A DNA stretch of 64,000 nt. Source: Rhizoclosmatium globosum. Its lineage: Eukaryota; Chytridiomycota; Chytridiomycetes; Chytridiales; Chytriomycetaceae. Numbering within the stretch: the first letter of the stretch is position 1; each line of letters starts with the position of its first letter. The stretch spans positions 62,001 to 126,000 of the forward strand of contig MCGO01000031.1 of the NCBI GenBank assembly GCA_002104985.1. The letters are read 5' to 3'. The notes beneath the pieces are model-generated. The model saw only the letters and a program-made list of their open reading frames with translations. It was not told the origin of the DNA and searched no databases. Position numbers and translations under genes: made by a program. Below are positions 1-11,451 of the stretch, in pieces.

Positions 1-2314
1 ATTAAGCATTCTCTGCCCCTTGTTCAGCAACATGCAATAGATCTACCAATCATTCATTCTGCACATTGCCGCAATCATTCAAAAGTCCAAATTCTTGAAG
101 CTCTAAATAATCAGTTAAAGCTTACAAATATTGAAACTGCCTCAACTGTTCCAACAATTATTGCAAAGTATGAAACACATGAACAGCGTCTAATCTACTA
201 TCATGCTGCATTGTCATGTCATCTTACGTTTGCAGACCTGGATAAGCAGTTTTGGCCTCGCTATTGTGACTTGACCATCCCCAAGTCAGTTCCAAGGAAA
301 ACTTCCCATCCAATTCATGAATATATCAGCCCATTAGATGCTTGTAAGCTATTTGAGTTGAATAACAAGCAGTATGATTGTGCTATGGCCTTATTGTCAA
401 CATTGATTCTTGAATTCATCAAGGATGATGATCTGATGAAGGAAACATATAAGAGAGTATATGGGCCTGAAAAGCAACACACAGTATCTGAGACCAATGA
501 AAATATTCTCATGGGTAGCAATCAGCTCTGTACTCACCTTCAAGGGATTGGTGGATCTGGAAAGTCTCATATTTTCAAATTGCTCAAATATGTTGCAAAA
601 TGCTGGGGGCGTCCAAATGCTGTTGTCACAGTTGCCTTTATGCATAGTGCGGCAATGGTTATTGATGGTTTTACAATTCATGAATTTGCAGACTTGACTA
701 TTACAAACAAACCAAAAAAGCATTCAGAACACACTGACTTGTGTATAAAACGTGCTTTGGCCGCAAAAATAATCATTATTGATGAAATCTCGTCTGTTCC
801 TCCTCCTACATTTGCTGCCCTTCACCTACAACTACAGGAGTTTCGAAAATCTCTTCCTGGGAGCAAATACATGTTTGGTGGTTTACATTCTGCTCTTGGT
901 GGAGATTGGCTTCAAATGCCCAGTATCGGAAACCTTCCGCTTTATGTCAGATACACTCACAAAGCCCAAAAGAGTGGATCCAAATCTGGAAGTTCATTAA
1001 CTCGCATAGGCCACGAGCTTTACTCAATGTATAATCTCAGTTTTTATCTATCTGAAAATATGAGAGCTGGTAGTGATCCTGAATGGGCTAATTTCCAGGG
1101 ACGTGTCCATGCAAACCACTTTGAAAAGGCTGATCTTGACTATCTCAATGAATGCAGCATAACGTTGAGGAATGAGGAGCGTTTTAAGAGGGCCTCTTTG
1201 GCTTCAAAGCTGATTCTTTGGGTCATTGGAGTCAACAAAGATCGGTGTGCATTCAACTTCAAAATGTCTTTGCACAGGGGCACAGATCACATCATGTTTC
1301 ATCCAGAGCCTGCTTCAAGCAAATGTGAACCATTCAATCAGTTTTATAATTTTATTGACAGCTTAACTCGTGGATTTCCTTTGACTCAAATCATATCTGT
1401 TGGACAGCAAATGCTTGTGAATTGCATGCACCCAACTCTGCTCAAATATCAAATTGACAAAGGACAATACTTGCATATTGTTGGATGGGATTTGCATGAA
1501 GAAGACATCCATGGCGTTCCTGTATATGAAACCTTGGATGGCATTCGTGTTCGCAAAGTAAGACAACCCAAAGTTGTTTATGCCAAAGTCTTTGACAGCG
1601 ACAAACAATACCATCCTGATTTGCCTCCTGGAGTATTTCCCTTTGTCCCCCTTCAACAGACTGTAGAAATTATTGTGGGTAAAGTGCGTAAGAAGAACAG
1701 ACTGGTAAATCATACAATCTCCCGCTCCGCAATTGGATATCAATTTGCTATGGGTTATGCAATTACTCCAGGTATTTATTGTTGAATTTCTGTCTCCACA
1801 CACTCTGATGATTGTCACAGAAAAAGTTCAAGGAATGAGCCTTCACTTTCTCTGTTCCGATGATATTTCCAAAGGACGTTTTCATTGTCCGGAGAATGGC
1901 ATGTATGTGGTGACTTCTAGAACTCCAAAAAAGGAGGAGTTCTGGATGTTGCAGGCGCTCACTTTTGAAAAGGCCAAAAAGCTGTTCAAGTTTTCACCTC
2001 ACTGTCGAGATGAACATGAACGTATTGTTAAAATGTCCAAGAAGAACCCATTCAATTCCACACGAAATGACCCTGATCCTCCTCTACCACCTCCTCCCAA
2101 GTTATCATCTTCTCTCAATGTTTCTCTTGACAATACCCCATTTTATGATGACACTCCCCAAACACCACCAGAATCTGCCTTGCGTGAAGGGGATGAGGAT
2201 TTTAGTATCTATGAAAGGGAATATTATGAATCTGAAAATGAGTCAGAATCTGCCTTCTGGAACGCAGTGGAGGAAGCTGCTGCTCATGAGGAAGATGACT
2301 ATTATTGGGAATAA
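1..2314 (+). CDS. Pif1-like DNA helicase, 5'-truncated by window edge
   Basis: The frame is open from base 1, so the gene starts outside the window; the first ATG-like codon inside is not a real start. The P-loop GGSGKS is encoded near 548-568, a Walker B motif IIIDEIS near 772-795, and the GGDWLQMPS motif (Pif1 motif III type) near 898-924. A 49-nt intron (1772-1820, GTATTT...TCACAG) joins the two reading frames in phase inside helicase motif V, giving AITPEKVQGMS. The C-terminus is proline-rich and then acidic. The family unwinds DNA 5'-3'. Such genes occur alone or as the 3' half of Helitron transposons; without the upstream Rep region I cannot tell which. A hairpin downstream at 2395-2410 would fit a Helitron-type end, but no clear CTRR terminus follows. 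Confidence 0.8.
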
Positions 2315-2394
2315 CTTCTTTTGTTCTTTGTTTCTTATATTTTAAAATAAACATATTTATATCTGATTCTCAAGGAACCCAGCCAGGATCACGC

Positions 2395-2410
2395 CCCAGC
2401 TTTAGCTGGG
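2395..2410. repeat. Perfect hairpin downstream of helicase gene
   Basis: CCCAGC, a TTTA loop, then GCTGGG. An alternative pairing of ACCCAGC (2377-2383) with GCTGGGT (2405-2411) is also possible. It lies 81 bp after the helicase stop. It could be a transposon 3' end or simply a 3'-UTR hairpin. Confidence 0.5.
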
Positions 2411-2432
2411 TATTTCAGTTTGTAGTAAACAA

Positions 2433-2612
2433 ATGTCAACAATGCTGATCTCTGATGAAAGGGTTCTTTCCGCGCTTAGTACAAGAACCCACTATTATGA
2501 AAATGTGATTGGTGGAATTGATTTACCTCGTAAATTTCGAGCTGCTATGGTGGAGTTTTTGATTCAGAAGGGGTTGTCGCATTTGACGCCTTTGTTTGAA
2601 GTAAAGACATAA
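2433..2612 (+). CDS. Small ORF, 59 aa, unknown
   Basis: ATG at 2433, with a second in-frame ATG at 2442, and TAA at 2610-2612. The product has a fairly normal amino-acid mix, with a basic patch and an amphipathic C-terminal stretch. I recognise no family. It lies between the helicase and the ERI1-like gene on the same strand and may be the last exon or remnant of a larger gene. Existence as a gene is uncertain. Confidence 0.25.
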   Translation: MSTMLISDERVLSALSTRTHYYENVIGGIDLPRKFRAAMVEFLIQKGLSHLTPLFEVKT

Positions 2613-2881
2613 GAGGCGATTGTATTCCAGGGCTTGTTCTTATAGCAAGCAAAAATGAGAGAGAATTCACGGCTGAGTAAGTTTTGTTTGTTATATAATG
2701 AAAGAAAAGATCTTGGAATTTTCTTAGTTGTTTTGAATATACCAGTTGACCCAGACAGTTTTATCTCATTATCTGTTTTTGTTATTTTGATGAAGAAAGT
2801 CCGACAGAGCTTTGCCACAACACTTACTTAGCCACAATTAGTTGAAAACAGGATCGTGTTTCAACCGCTATCATATAAATA

Positions 2882-3574
2882 ATGTCTCGCAGTATAAGCA
2901 CATCAGACTTGATATTCAACTCAGTCGCCGACGACCTCTTCGAGTCCTTCCCAAATGAACCTCACTGGGAATCCATTGACGAAGCTAAACAAGTGAAACA
3001 ACATTTTGACTACTACTGCGTCTTTGACGTAGAAGCTACTTGTGAGCGAAACGACAAGAATTGGATAAACGAAATCATAGAATTTCCCGTCGTCGTAGTC
3101 TGCTCAAGAACATTAGCAACCGTTGCAGAGTTCCAAACATACGTGAAACCAGTTCTGAATCCAGTTCTCACGGACTTTTGTACCGAATTGACTGGAATCA
3201 CCCAAGAACAAGTAGATGATGCTCCTACATTTAAAGAAGTTCTACAACAGTTTGGGACTTTCCTCAACACCCACAGCCTGAGTCCCCAAAATATGCGATT
3301 CGTGACAGACGGACCATGGGATATCCGAAACTTTGTGAGAAATCAGTGCAAACTCTGTAAAATACCCGTACCAGACTATTTTAAAGATTATGTGGACCTC
3401 CGGGAGTTGTATCGGTGTATATTCAAGAAGAAAGCAAATCTGCAGCAAATGCTGTCGTCCTTGGGAATGAGATTCGAAGGGCGAGAGCACTCTGGGATCG
3501 CAGATTCAAGGAATATTGCTAGAATTGTGAAAGCTTTGATAAAAGAAGGATGGTTGATTGAGAACTCTGGTTGA
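2882..3574 (+). CDS. ERI1-like 3'-5' exoribonuclease (DEDDh)
   Basis: Single exon, 230 aa, and the ATG at 2882 is the first in frame. The whole protein is one DEDDh exonuclease domain: FDVEAT (catalytic Asp and Glu) at about residues 48-53, an Asp in the DGPWD segment at about 143-147, and EHSGIADSRN with the catalytic His and last Asp at about 201-210. This pattern is typical of the ERI1/KAPD/ERI2 group, which trims the 3' ends of small RNAs, histone mRNA stem-loops or 5.8S rRNA. No SAP or zinc-finger extension is present, so it is a minimal form. The substrate in this organism cannot be read from sequence. Confidence 0.88.
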   Translation: MSRSISTSDLIFNSVADDLFESFPNEPHWESIDEAKQVKQHFDYYCVFDVEATCERNDKNWINEIIEFPVVVVCSRTLATVAEFQTYVKPVLNPVLTDFCTELTGITQEQVDDAPTFKEVLQQFGTFLNTHSLSPQNMRFVTDGPWDIRNFVRNQCKLCKIPVPDYFKDYVDLRELYRCIFKKKANLQQMLSSLGMRFEGREHSGIADSRNIARIVKALIKEGWLIENSG

Positions 3575-3955
3575 ATAAAACATTTGTAAGCCTAAGGAAA
3601 GAGAAGAGGACGGTTAAAGGTTTTCCTACGGCTCCAAAGAATAAGTCTTTAAATTCATAGGTAAGTGAGGAGACGAACGAAGATGGTAGGGCGGTGTTAT
3701 CATCTGTGTATGTATATGGTCCCTCTATATTCAAGAGTATCGGACAACATTCAAGTTCCCCGTGAGTATGGCACATATGAACCTCATAACTTGATGTTAA
3801 GTTTTGGAGAAACACTTTTTTGAAAGCGGCAATTTTATGTAAACAAAACCACACTTTAATGACGTAATAGTTGTGCGTTGATCATCACAATAAAAACAAT
3901 CCAGAGAAAAGCACAGTCGAAGAGAGAGATAAATCTTGCAGAGGATTTAGGGAAT
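3575..3955. other. Convergent intergenic region
   Basis: This 381-bp gap lies between the stop codons of the ERI1-like gene (plus) and RPS18 (minus). ORFs here are short and incoherent. No RNA gene or repeat was recognised; it should hold both 3' UTRs. Confidence 0.6.
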
Positions 3956-4939
3956 TTACTTCTTCTTGGCAACTCCGACGGACTTTCCACGACGACCAGT
4001 GGTCTTGGTGTGCTGACCACGGACACGGATACCCCAGTAGTGACGGAGACCACGGTGAGCACGGATCTTCTTGAGCTGTTTACGGTGGAGTGATGTTAGC
4101 AAGTGTTTTTGAAGGATTTTTGGGAATGCGAGTGATGCTCCACGCTTCTCTCCGTTTCCAAATCTCCAGATAGATTCAGCATTCACATTTTCCTTCCAGG
4201 TTTTGATAACACCCCGCCTTCCAGTTCCAGACTCCAATCAAACGCAAGTACAAGGCAGTTTTAAAACACGTACTCTCTCCAAGTCCTCACGGAGCTTGTT
4301 GTCGACAGCGTTGGAGATGGACTGAGAGAACTTTCCGTCCTTTGGATCCTTCTGTCTGTTCAAGAACCAGTTTGGAATCTTGTACTGGGATGGAGCCTGC
4401 ATGATGTTGACGATACGCTCGAGCTCGTCGTTGGTGAGCTCACCGGCACTGAATTCAATTAAACAGTTTAGAACAGGGGTTCTAAAGGAGAGAGGGAGGT
4501 ACACACCGCTTGGTGAGGTCGATGTCAGCCTTCTTGCAGACCAAGTTGGAGAAACGACGACCGACTCCCTTGATGGCGGTCAAGGAGTACATGATCTTTC
4601 TCTTACCCTCAACGTTGGTGTTGAGGAGACGGATAATGTGCTGGAACTGGTTCTTATCGGGGACAACGACAGACTAGTTTTGAATGGGACAATTAGAATC
4701 GCTTTCTTTCGCAGTTTCGGTGTAGGAATTTGGAGGTGGTTTTGAAGGTGGTTCGATGGTTCAGTTGAGGGACATCAGGTGCCATGTCCTTCCAGTTGTC
4801 CAAAGATCCATCCTCATCCATCAGTCCTCCATCCAGCTTCTTTCATGGTACGTCTAGGTGCGATTCGCAGTGTTTGATGGTTGGTCTGATGCGTGGGTCG
4901 TTGATGATGGGCTGTTGATGGTGGGTGGTCACGCACCAT
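3956..4939 (-). CDS. RPS18: 40S ribosomal protein S18 (uS13)
   Basis: Four exons: 4937-4939 (the ATG alone), 4507-4673, 4274-4448 and 3956-4075. Introns are 263, 58 and 198 nt, all GT-AG, and all phases close to a 154-aa protein, the usual size for eukaryotic S18. Diagnostic stretches include [42 protein letters not shown] and the C-terminal [16 protein letters not shown]. The protein sits in the head of the 40S subunit. The ATG-only first exon followed by the longest intron is common in fungal ribosomal protein genes. That exon is the least certain part because it rests only on an ATG|GTGCGT donor. Confidence 0.92.
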
Positions 4940-5265
4940 TTTGTGTGAAGAGGAAAGGAAGAGCAAAACCAACTAAGTCCACTTACTTCCAAAAGGTACT
5001 AATGTACAATTATTAACAGAAAGAAAAGAGAAACAGAGATGATTCCCATTAGCTATGCTGTCTGAAGCAAAACACGTTGATGGTATACTCCGCACGAAGG
5101 ACGGGATTTGTGCGCACCACGCTCGATTCAACTCAGAGACATCGAGTCCACAGAATCTGGGCGAATTTCCTATATTGGACTGGGTATTTTATACAACACA
5201 CATCTCCGTTTTGGTTCTAAATTGCGAGGAACAACCATCAAGTTTTTCCACATAAGAACTTCGGT
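4940..5265. promoter_or_regulatory. Divergent promoter region, RPS18 / F-box-LRR
   Basis: The 326 bp between the divergent starts of RPS18 (minus) and the F-box/LRR gene (plus) should contain both promoters. One short ORF (5055-5255) looks non-coding. No clear TATA box or known operator was recognised. Confidence 0.45.
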
Positions 5266-6225
5266 ATGAGTGGCAGCAAGCAAGTAACACACGATGGGAC
5301 AATCAGAGTACAAGAAGGCTCAGTCCAGCTACCGCTTGAGCTGATCATCATGATATTCAGCTGGCTCCTTCCACGTGAGGCATTTCGCATTGCCAGAGTA
5401 TCCAGACCTTTCAAAGACTATGTTTATTCATCTGAATATGCACGAATGGCACTCAAGCTCGTTGTGAACAAGGCGGACTTGGTCGCTTCGTTCCTCAACA
5501 TCCCTTCCCCCCAATTCCAAGAAGCAATCGCCCTCACCTGTATGCAAAACGTACAAGCAATTGACTCAGAATTGTTAAAACATCCAATTTACTATGTTCA
5601 TATCCCGGTCGCACTCGGTTTTATGAAAAACGCAGCATCGTTAGGACTTGCAGGCTCTTGTTTCATTGGACCCATCCCAAAAGAGATCTGCCAACTGGAT
5701 CGTTTGACGTACTTAAATCTCGCATACAACGATCTGAAAGGTCCCATTCCAGCTGAATTGGGTAACCTCATTAATCTAACAACTCTCGATTTGGGCAACA
5801 ATCGAGGTTTATCGGGCACACTTCCGCCCGAATTTGGACGTCTTGTGAACTTGAGAGAACTGAAGCTGCCTTATACAAGTGTCAAAGGGCCCATTCCAGC
5901 CGAATACGGTCAACTCAAGAACCTTACATTTCTGGACTTGGGCCACATGAAACTGAATTGCAGAATTCCTCCTGAATTGGGTCAGATAAAGTCACTTGTC
6001 CATCTATACTTGAATAACTCAGGTCTGATTGGGGAGATTCCACCTGAACTTTCCAACTTGGATGTACTGGCATACATGTATCTGCAGGAGAACCGATTGG
6101 AAGGATGTGTGCCTGAAGGCTTCTACGAGAGAAAATTCAGAGAGAGACCCTATTTTTCGTGGACAGTTGTAATGCTTCAAGGAAACAGGAGCTCTGAGTT
6201 GAATTCATTTCAATGGAGGGCTTGA
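5266..6225 (+). CDS. F-box protein with plant-type leucine-rich repeats
   Basis: Single exon, 319 aa. Residues about 20-60 form an F-box (LPLELIIMIFSWLLPREAFR...), the Skp1-binding module of SCF ubiquitin ligases. From about residue 120 there are six or so LRRs of the plant-receptor type, with the pattern L.L..N.L.GPIP.ELG.L.NL. These repeats are otherwise best known from plant receptor kinases and from chytrid and oomycete proteins, and they would recruit the substrate. No signal peptide or membrane segment is present, so it should act inside the cell. The substrate is unknown. Confidence 0.85.
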   Translation: MSGSKQVTHDGTIRVQEGSVQLPLELIIMIFSWLLPREAFRIARVSRPFKDYVYSSEYARMALKLVVNKADLVASFLNIPSPQFQEAIALTCMQNVQAIDSELLKHPIYYVHIPVALGFMKNAASLGLAGSCFIGPIPKEICQLDRLTYLNLAYNDLKGPIPAELGNLINLTTLDLGNNRGLSGTLPPEFGRLVNLRELKLPYTSVKGPIPAEYGQLKNLTFLDLGHMKLNCRIPPELGQIKSLVHLYLNNSGLIGEIPPELSNLDVLAYMYLQENRLEGCVPEGFYERKFRERPYFSWTVVMLQGNRSSELNSFQWRA

Positions 6226-6620
6226 TAATTGTAACAGTGAATTGTGCAGCTTTTTTTTGTGAGAGAGACGTAAATAAATCTAACTAGTATGAGGGAGGAG
6301 AGAGGACATCCATTTCGAGCACTGTGCCAATTATAAGCATATATCAGCTTTCAAAAACTAAAATTTCAGGTATTTCGAAGATTCATAATTATGTAATCCA
6401 AGAAACGAACTGAAACCTTGCCAATGGACTGCATCAATGGAACGAAAAGGCTTGAAAGCATTGAATGACGAAAATGTTTGAGCTTGTGTGTACCATATAT
6501 TATATTTTTAAAATTGTAAAGTTTAAATAAGCAGCAGTAAATATACATGTCGTGTAGAGGACAATTGGTTACGTCCTAAAAGATCCCAGCAAGCCAAACA
6601 AACCTCCCTGGACCAAACCC
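6226..6620. other. Convergent intergenic region
   Basis: The 395 bp between the F-box/LRR stop (plus) and the Rco1-like stop (minus) is AT-rich. I see no coding frame, RNA gene or repeat in it. Confidence 0.55.
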
Positions 6621-9600
6621 TCAAGCAATCATCCCAAACAGCAAATCTTGATTATCCAAAGGGGCTTCTTTGGATAAATCTAAGCTCATATCTTCAGGGT
6701 GAGAAGGTAGCGAATCCAGTTGTTTAGAACCATTCCCGTTGTCAAACAAAGGTTCTGTGGCATTATGTAGAAACCCATAAATAATCTGTGAACAAGACTT
6801 AAGCATCACTTAATCAACATAAACCATGAACGAACCTCTCGTTCACGATCTGAACGCTCATCCAACATCTCAACATCCCGACTCGCCTCCAACAACTGAT
6901 CCAGAAACCCGCCCTCAAACTCATATTCCGGCTCGATATCAGTGTCTACCAAATCTTCCCAGTCTCCATCATTTCCTTCATCCCGAAACTCCACATTCCC
7001 CTCAAAATCTACCACGAATCGCTTCTCAGGTACCAAATGCGAAACTGGAGCTCCTTTCACAAGAAACCGCCTTGCACGTACAACAACAGCCATCCTATTC
7101 AACGCAGCTGGAAACTTGTACACTCCACCAGCCAGACTTCGCTTCCGCACTGAAGTAGAGCCTTGATTCGGTCGAGGAATCTTGATGACGATTGGTTTCC
7201 GCTCTGCTCCCCTGAACTTCGTTTCTCATACTTTTTCCGTTCCTTTTCCTTCTCCTTTTCTTTCGGAACAATATTTTCACGTGGCTTCCCTCTCAATTTA
7301 CGTTCCTCGAAGACATTGACAGGTTCAATGTTTGAAGTAGTTGCAGCACGCCCATTGTTATTATGACTCCGTAAATGCCGCTCTAAATGCCATTGCGACG
7401 GAAACTGTTTGCCTTTACATTCCTCCTTGGGACAAACAGGCGGTCCTGCAGAAGGAATAACACTAACTTCAGGGTCATCCACATACTCCTCCCCATGTTC
7501 TCCAGAAACATGCCGTGTGAGTATAAACTGTGTCGTAAACAGTTTCCCACACCCTTTGATTTTACAAATGTATTTATGTCCCGCGACGACAGGGACATTT
7601 GGAAGTGCTGCTGAAGAGCGGAGGGCTGTGACTTCGATTCCAATACATCCTTCTTCGAGGACACCTTTTGGGGCGGCGTTTCCTTGGACGTGAATGTTTT
7701 CCTTGTGCGCGGCGAGGAACGTTTGGCCGTTAAAGACTTTGCCACATCCTTCTTCAAGACATTTCCAGCGTCCTGATTCATGCGAGAGACGGTGGCGGTC
7801 CAGGTGATATTGTGATTGGAAGGCTTTGAGACAGGTTGGACATTTGAAGGTTGGGTTTTCACCGTGCAAGTTGTTGTGTCGGTTGAGGTGCCATTCTGAT
7901 ACACGTTAGTCAAAAACTAAATGAAGCTGAAATAAGAAATACCAGTCGGAAAAGCTCTATTACAACCAGAGACTTTACACTTAAATTTCAGCGGACTTCC
8001 ATCAGGTGTTTTCCGTTTCTTTGGTGGACGTCCTCGTGGTCGACCAGAACCAGTTGAATTTCGCGTTGACACAGTCGATAAAACTCCATCTACAGATTCA
8101 GCAACATTAGGACCTAACAATATAGATCCGTTCGTCGGCGCAGGCCCTTCATCCCTCGATTCCTTTTCTACTGGGGTGCCTTTCGGCGTTTTCCGCTTCT
8201 TTGGTGGCCGTCCTCTGGGTCGACCTGTTCCTGATTTTGGTGTGGATCCAATAGACGAAATACCATCTACAAAATCAACGGAAGTTGATCCATTCGTCAA
8301 AACAGAATCGTCATTGTTCCAATCCATTTCTTCAGTCTCTTCAACCTTGGTGGGAGCGTCGTCCGCAGATTGACAAAGCTCTTGTTCAGGTGTAGCCTCA
8401 GTTGAATACGTAGCCGTGACAGCAAGGGTGGGTTCAGCTGCAGAAGAAGCAGATGCACTTTCCATCAGCCGCAATTCGCCTTCTTCATTCTGCATCTCAC
8501 GGTCAGCAGGAACATCAGAGGCTTCAGACGTTTCTGACGGAGTTCCCTCAGACAACGGGAGTCTGACTTCGGCGTCACTTTTGATGTCCGGAAACATTGT
8601 CTCCTCTTGTTCGCCAATTGCTTCAGCCTCATCAATAGTCTCTGTCTCCTCATCTTGAGGTTCTTCTTCGAGCGTAGCAACATTGTGTGCTTCAGTATCA
8701 GTCTCAATTCCTTCCCTTTCAATAAGCTCACCACCAGCTTCCATTTCACCACCTTCATCAATAGCAGGTGTTGAGTCTGTGACAGAATCAGCAGAAGCAG
8801 CGATGTTCGTATCTTTAGGATATTCGTCCTCTGTAGCTTTTTCCTCCTTCATCTCGTCGTTCTCCTCTTGAAGTACAGCTTCGAGCTTAGGTTCCACTTT
8901 CGGGAGCGTTTCCTGAACAACTCCAGCGCGGCTCCCTTTCCGCTTGACAGAGCTTCCATTAAGCACTCTCGGCCGTTCGCCTCCAGCATTCAACTTCAAA
9001 GGGACAACAACGATAACCTTTTCATCCGCCTCTTCCTGCCTCCTCCGCTTCATGGCTATCATAGCAGCAAGCACAGACGGATCCGCTTTCACTCTCAACT
9101 TCCCCCGTGGCTCCACAACAGCCCGTGTCTTGCTCAAAACACCAACATCAGTCTGACCAAGATCCCCTCCCTTCTCTCCTTCCTCATCCACAACAACGTC
9201 TTCTTCCCCCTCCACAACAACCCCATCCCCACCCTCACAATGCAAAGGACACATCCACCGCCTCCGCATCAACAAAACCCCTTCCCCACCTCCAACCTCC
9301 CCACTCCACCTCTTCCCCCAACACCTTTCCCTAACCTCCCTAACCCCCTTCAACTCAACAACCTCCCCCGTATACCCCGCAGGAACACCCCCACTCGCAA
9401 CCCTCACAACCCGTCCAACCCCACCCCCACCCTTCACCCCAACAACACTGCCCCTCCCCCCACGAAACGCGCGGGGAACATGCACAAGGCCGAGACAGTC
9501 TGTGTGGAACCAATGCACGCAAAAGTCGCATTTTATAAGCGCGGTGTGGATAGTTTGTCGCGGTGCGCCTGTGGTTGCGTGGGGTAGGGATGGGCCTGGT

Positions 9601-11357
9601 GATGAGCAGATGTAGCATGTTGGAGGGAGTTTATGGAATGTGTGGAGTTTGGAGGTTTCTGTGGAGAGGGTGTGTGGGTTTGAAGGGGGTGGATCGGGTG
9701 AGGGTGTGGGTGGAGTTGGGAAGGAGGAGTAGAGGGGGTCGTGGGCCCAGTCGGATGTTGTTGCGTGGATTATGTTGACGGTTGTTGTCCATTCTGATTC
9801 TTCCGTTGTGGAGGAGGAGCGGGTTGTGGTGTTGGGGCATAGAATTACTTCTGTGTCTGTGAGGTTGATGAATTCTCCTGTCATTGGGTGTTTGAACACT
9901 TTTCGATTTGATGGGTAGATGTGGGTGGGGAGTTCAAAGACTCGGGCATTGCTTGAATCAAGGACATTTGTCAGCTGGCTGAAGGCAGATTTGATGTCTG
10001 CTGATGTTGTGGACGATGTTGATGTTGCGGAGTCGAGGGATATGCTTTGCCGTGAGCGTTTTGTGGTTCGGACTGAAGGAGGAGGGTTGGGAGTATTCCC
10101 ATTTTGCTGGTTCTGTCAGGTTGAATATATTAGCCGGTGGTTGAAGGTGTATCATACAAAGAAAAGATGCCGATGAGTCCAGAGGGAGGTGAAAGGAGGT
10201 GAATGAAGAGAAAAACGAGAAGGTTCCCACCAGGGCCCCTTTGCAATCCTCAACGTCCTTGTGAAAGATCCTCTGCTACGCTCATACTTTTTAACGACTA
10301 TCCTCGTTTGTGGAACTTCAGGCTCGTCATCATTGTGGTTGTGTGTGTTTCAGCCGTCAAATAGTTACTCCGGCGGGGATATTGAACGGCGCACCCATTT
10401 TCTCCTGATATACACCACTTATTCAAACTCAGTTGGAGGCTCTTTCAGTCTGCTGCTGGTTACTTACGTGCTTCCATCGACATTTTTTGCAGTACCACAC
10501 AGGAGGTACATCCACACCACCCTCTGAAAAGCCTTCCTCCACGCAGCAAAAGTGAAAGACAAGCGGACATGAATCGCAGCACAGTAGCTCTCCACGTCCG
10601 AAGCAGGTGGCACAATTATCGTGTGAAAGAGCGGGTGCTGCGGAAGAAGCAGCTACAGAGAGGGAGAGTGGGTGAAGGGACGTGAACGAAGCTGAAGACA
10701 ATAAAGGAGTTTTATGCTGCTGCTGTTTCGGAAGGGCCAGCGAGTCTCCCACGACCTGTATAATGTTGAGTGACACTACGACACCACGCTAAACCCAATA
10801 AAACCCCCCACCTTTGCGGCAATTCCAAGTTCCCTCCAGTCCCTCCGCACATCCTCCCACGCCCTCTGAGCCTCCGCAGCGGCCCTGACGACCGAGTTCC
10901 CATTCAAACCGTTTTGCAAGAACGACACGCCAAACGCGCCATCAGCCGGCGAGTGTTCGAGAAGACGGAATGGATTGAACAAGTTTGAAAGGCGGGCCAA
11001 GTCCGGGCCGTGCTTCTCCTTCTCCTTCTCTTTCTTTGAGACAGTTTGCACCGACTTCCTTCGTGAGTGCGAGTGCGAGTGCCTTGCGACTAGTTCGTGT
11101 TCTCTGTCGCTGTCGTCGGGATCCGCGTTGTCCAAGTTCAGCGACAGATCCGAGTCCGAGTCGTCCGCACTTCCAAACACTCGTTTGAACAGCTCGGCTT
11201 TGGCGGCCCTGATTCGGTCAGAAGCATCCGATTCGAGCGTGGGCTTAGTGTGGGGTGGCTCCGTCGATGCGGATTGGTCAACTGGTGACGGGTCGGAAGG
11301 TGCGAGGGCACTGGTGGTGGAATCCGTTGTCGTCGTTGGTTCAGGTGGTGTGGCCAT
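6621..11357 (-). CDS. Rco1/PHF12-like dual-PHD protein with AT-hooks and five C2H2 fingers
   Basis: Exons: 10812-11357, 10468-10755, possibly a 36-nt exon 10369-10404, 7943-10112, about 7190/7310-7895, 6836-about 7190, and 6621-6785. PHD1 (HDNCATCFGRGELLCCDSCP) is in exon 2. It is followed by a segment reading SAFSQLTNVLDSSNARVFELP, the signature between the PHD fingers of Rco1/PHF12, a subunit of Rpd3S-type histone deacetylase complexes. A second, extended PHD (CYICSSPG...CDFCVHWFHTDC) follows, then an acidic linker with two AT-hooks (GRPRGRPPKK). Five C2H2 fingers begin across the 47-nt intron 7896-7942. The junction between the lysine-rich end of the finger exon and the KPIVIKIPRPN frame was not resolved. 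A retrotransposon sits 17 bp upstream of the ATG. The Rco1 assignment is strong; having C2H2 fingers on it is unusual. Confidence 0.75.
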
Positions 11358-11374
11358 CCCCCCTTTTTGAAAAA

Positions 11375-11451
11375 GAGACCTGGAAGTAAATTCAGTTATG
11401 GGAAATCGGCACGCCCCGCAGGAAAAGGGAGCCCTCCGGGCTCACTCCTCC
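11375..11451 (-). repeat. Split direct repeat B2 (element 3' end)
   Basis: About 77 bp, matching 11738-11815 base for base by eye (GAGACCTGGAAGTAAATTCA...CACTCCTCC). It forms the left terminus of the Ngaro-like element, immediately upstream of the Rco1-like gene. Confidence 0.85.

Noticed and set aside
5055..5255. 66-aa plus-strand ORF between RPS18 and the F-box gene
   Set aside because: No recognisable motif, lies in the expected divergent promoter, and has no splice partners.
8868..9587. Long plus-strand ORF of 239 aa opposite the Rco1-like gene
   Set aside because: Extreme Pro/Asn/Pro-Thr composition; it is the antisense shadow of the glycine/valine-rich linker of the real minus-strand gene.
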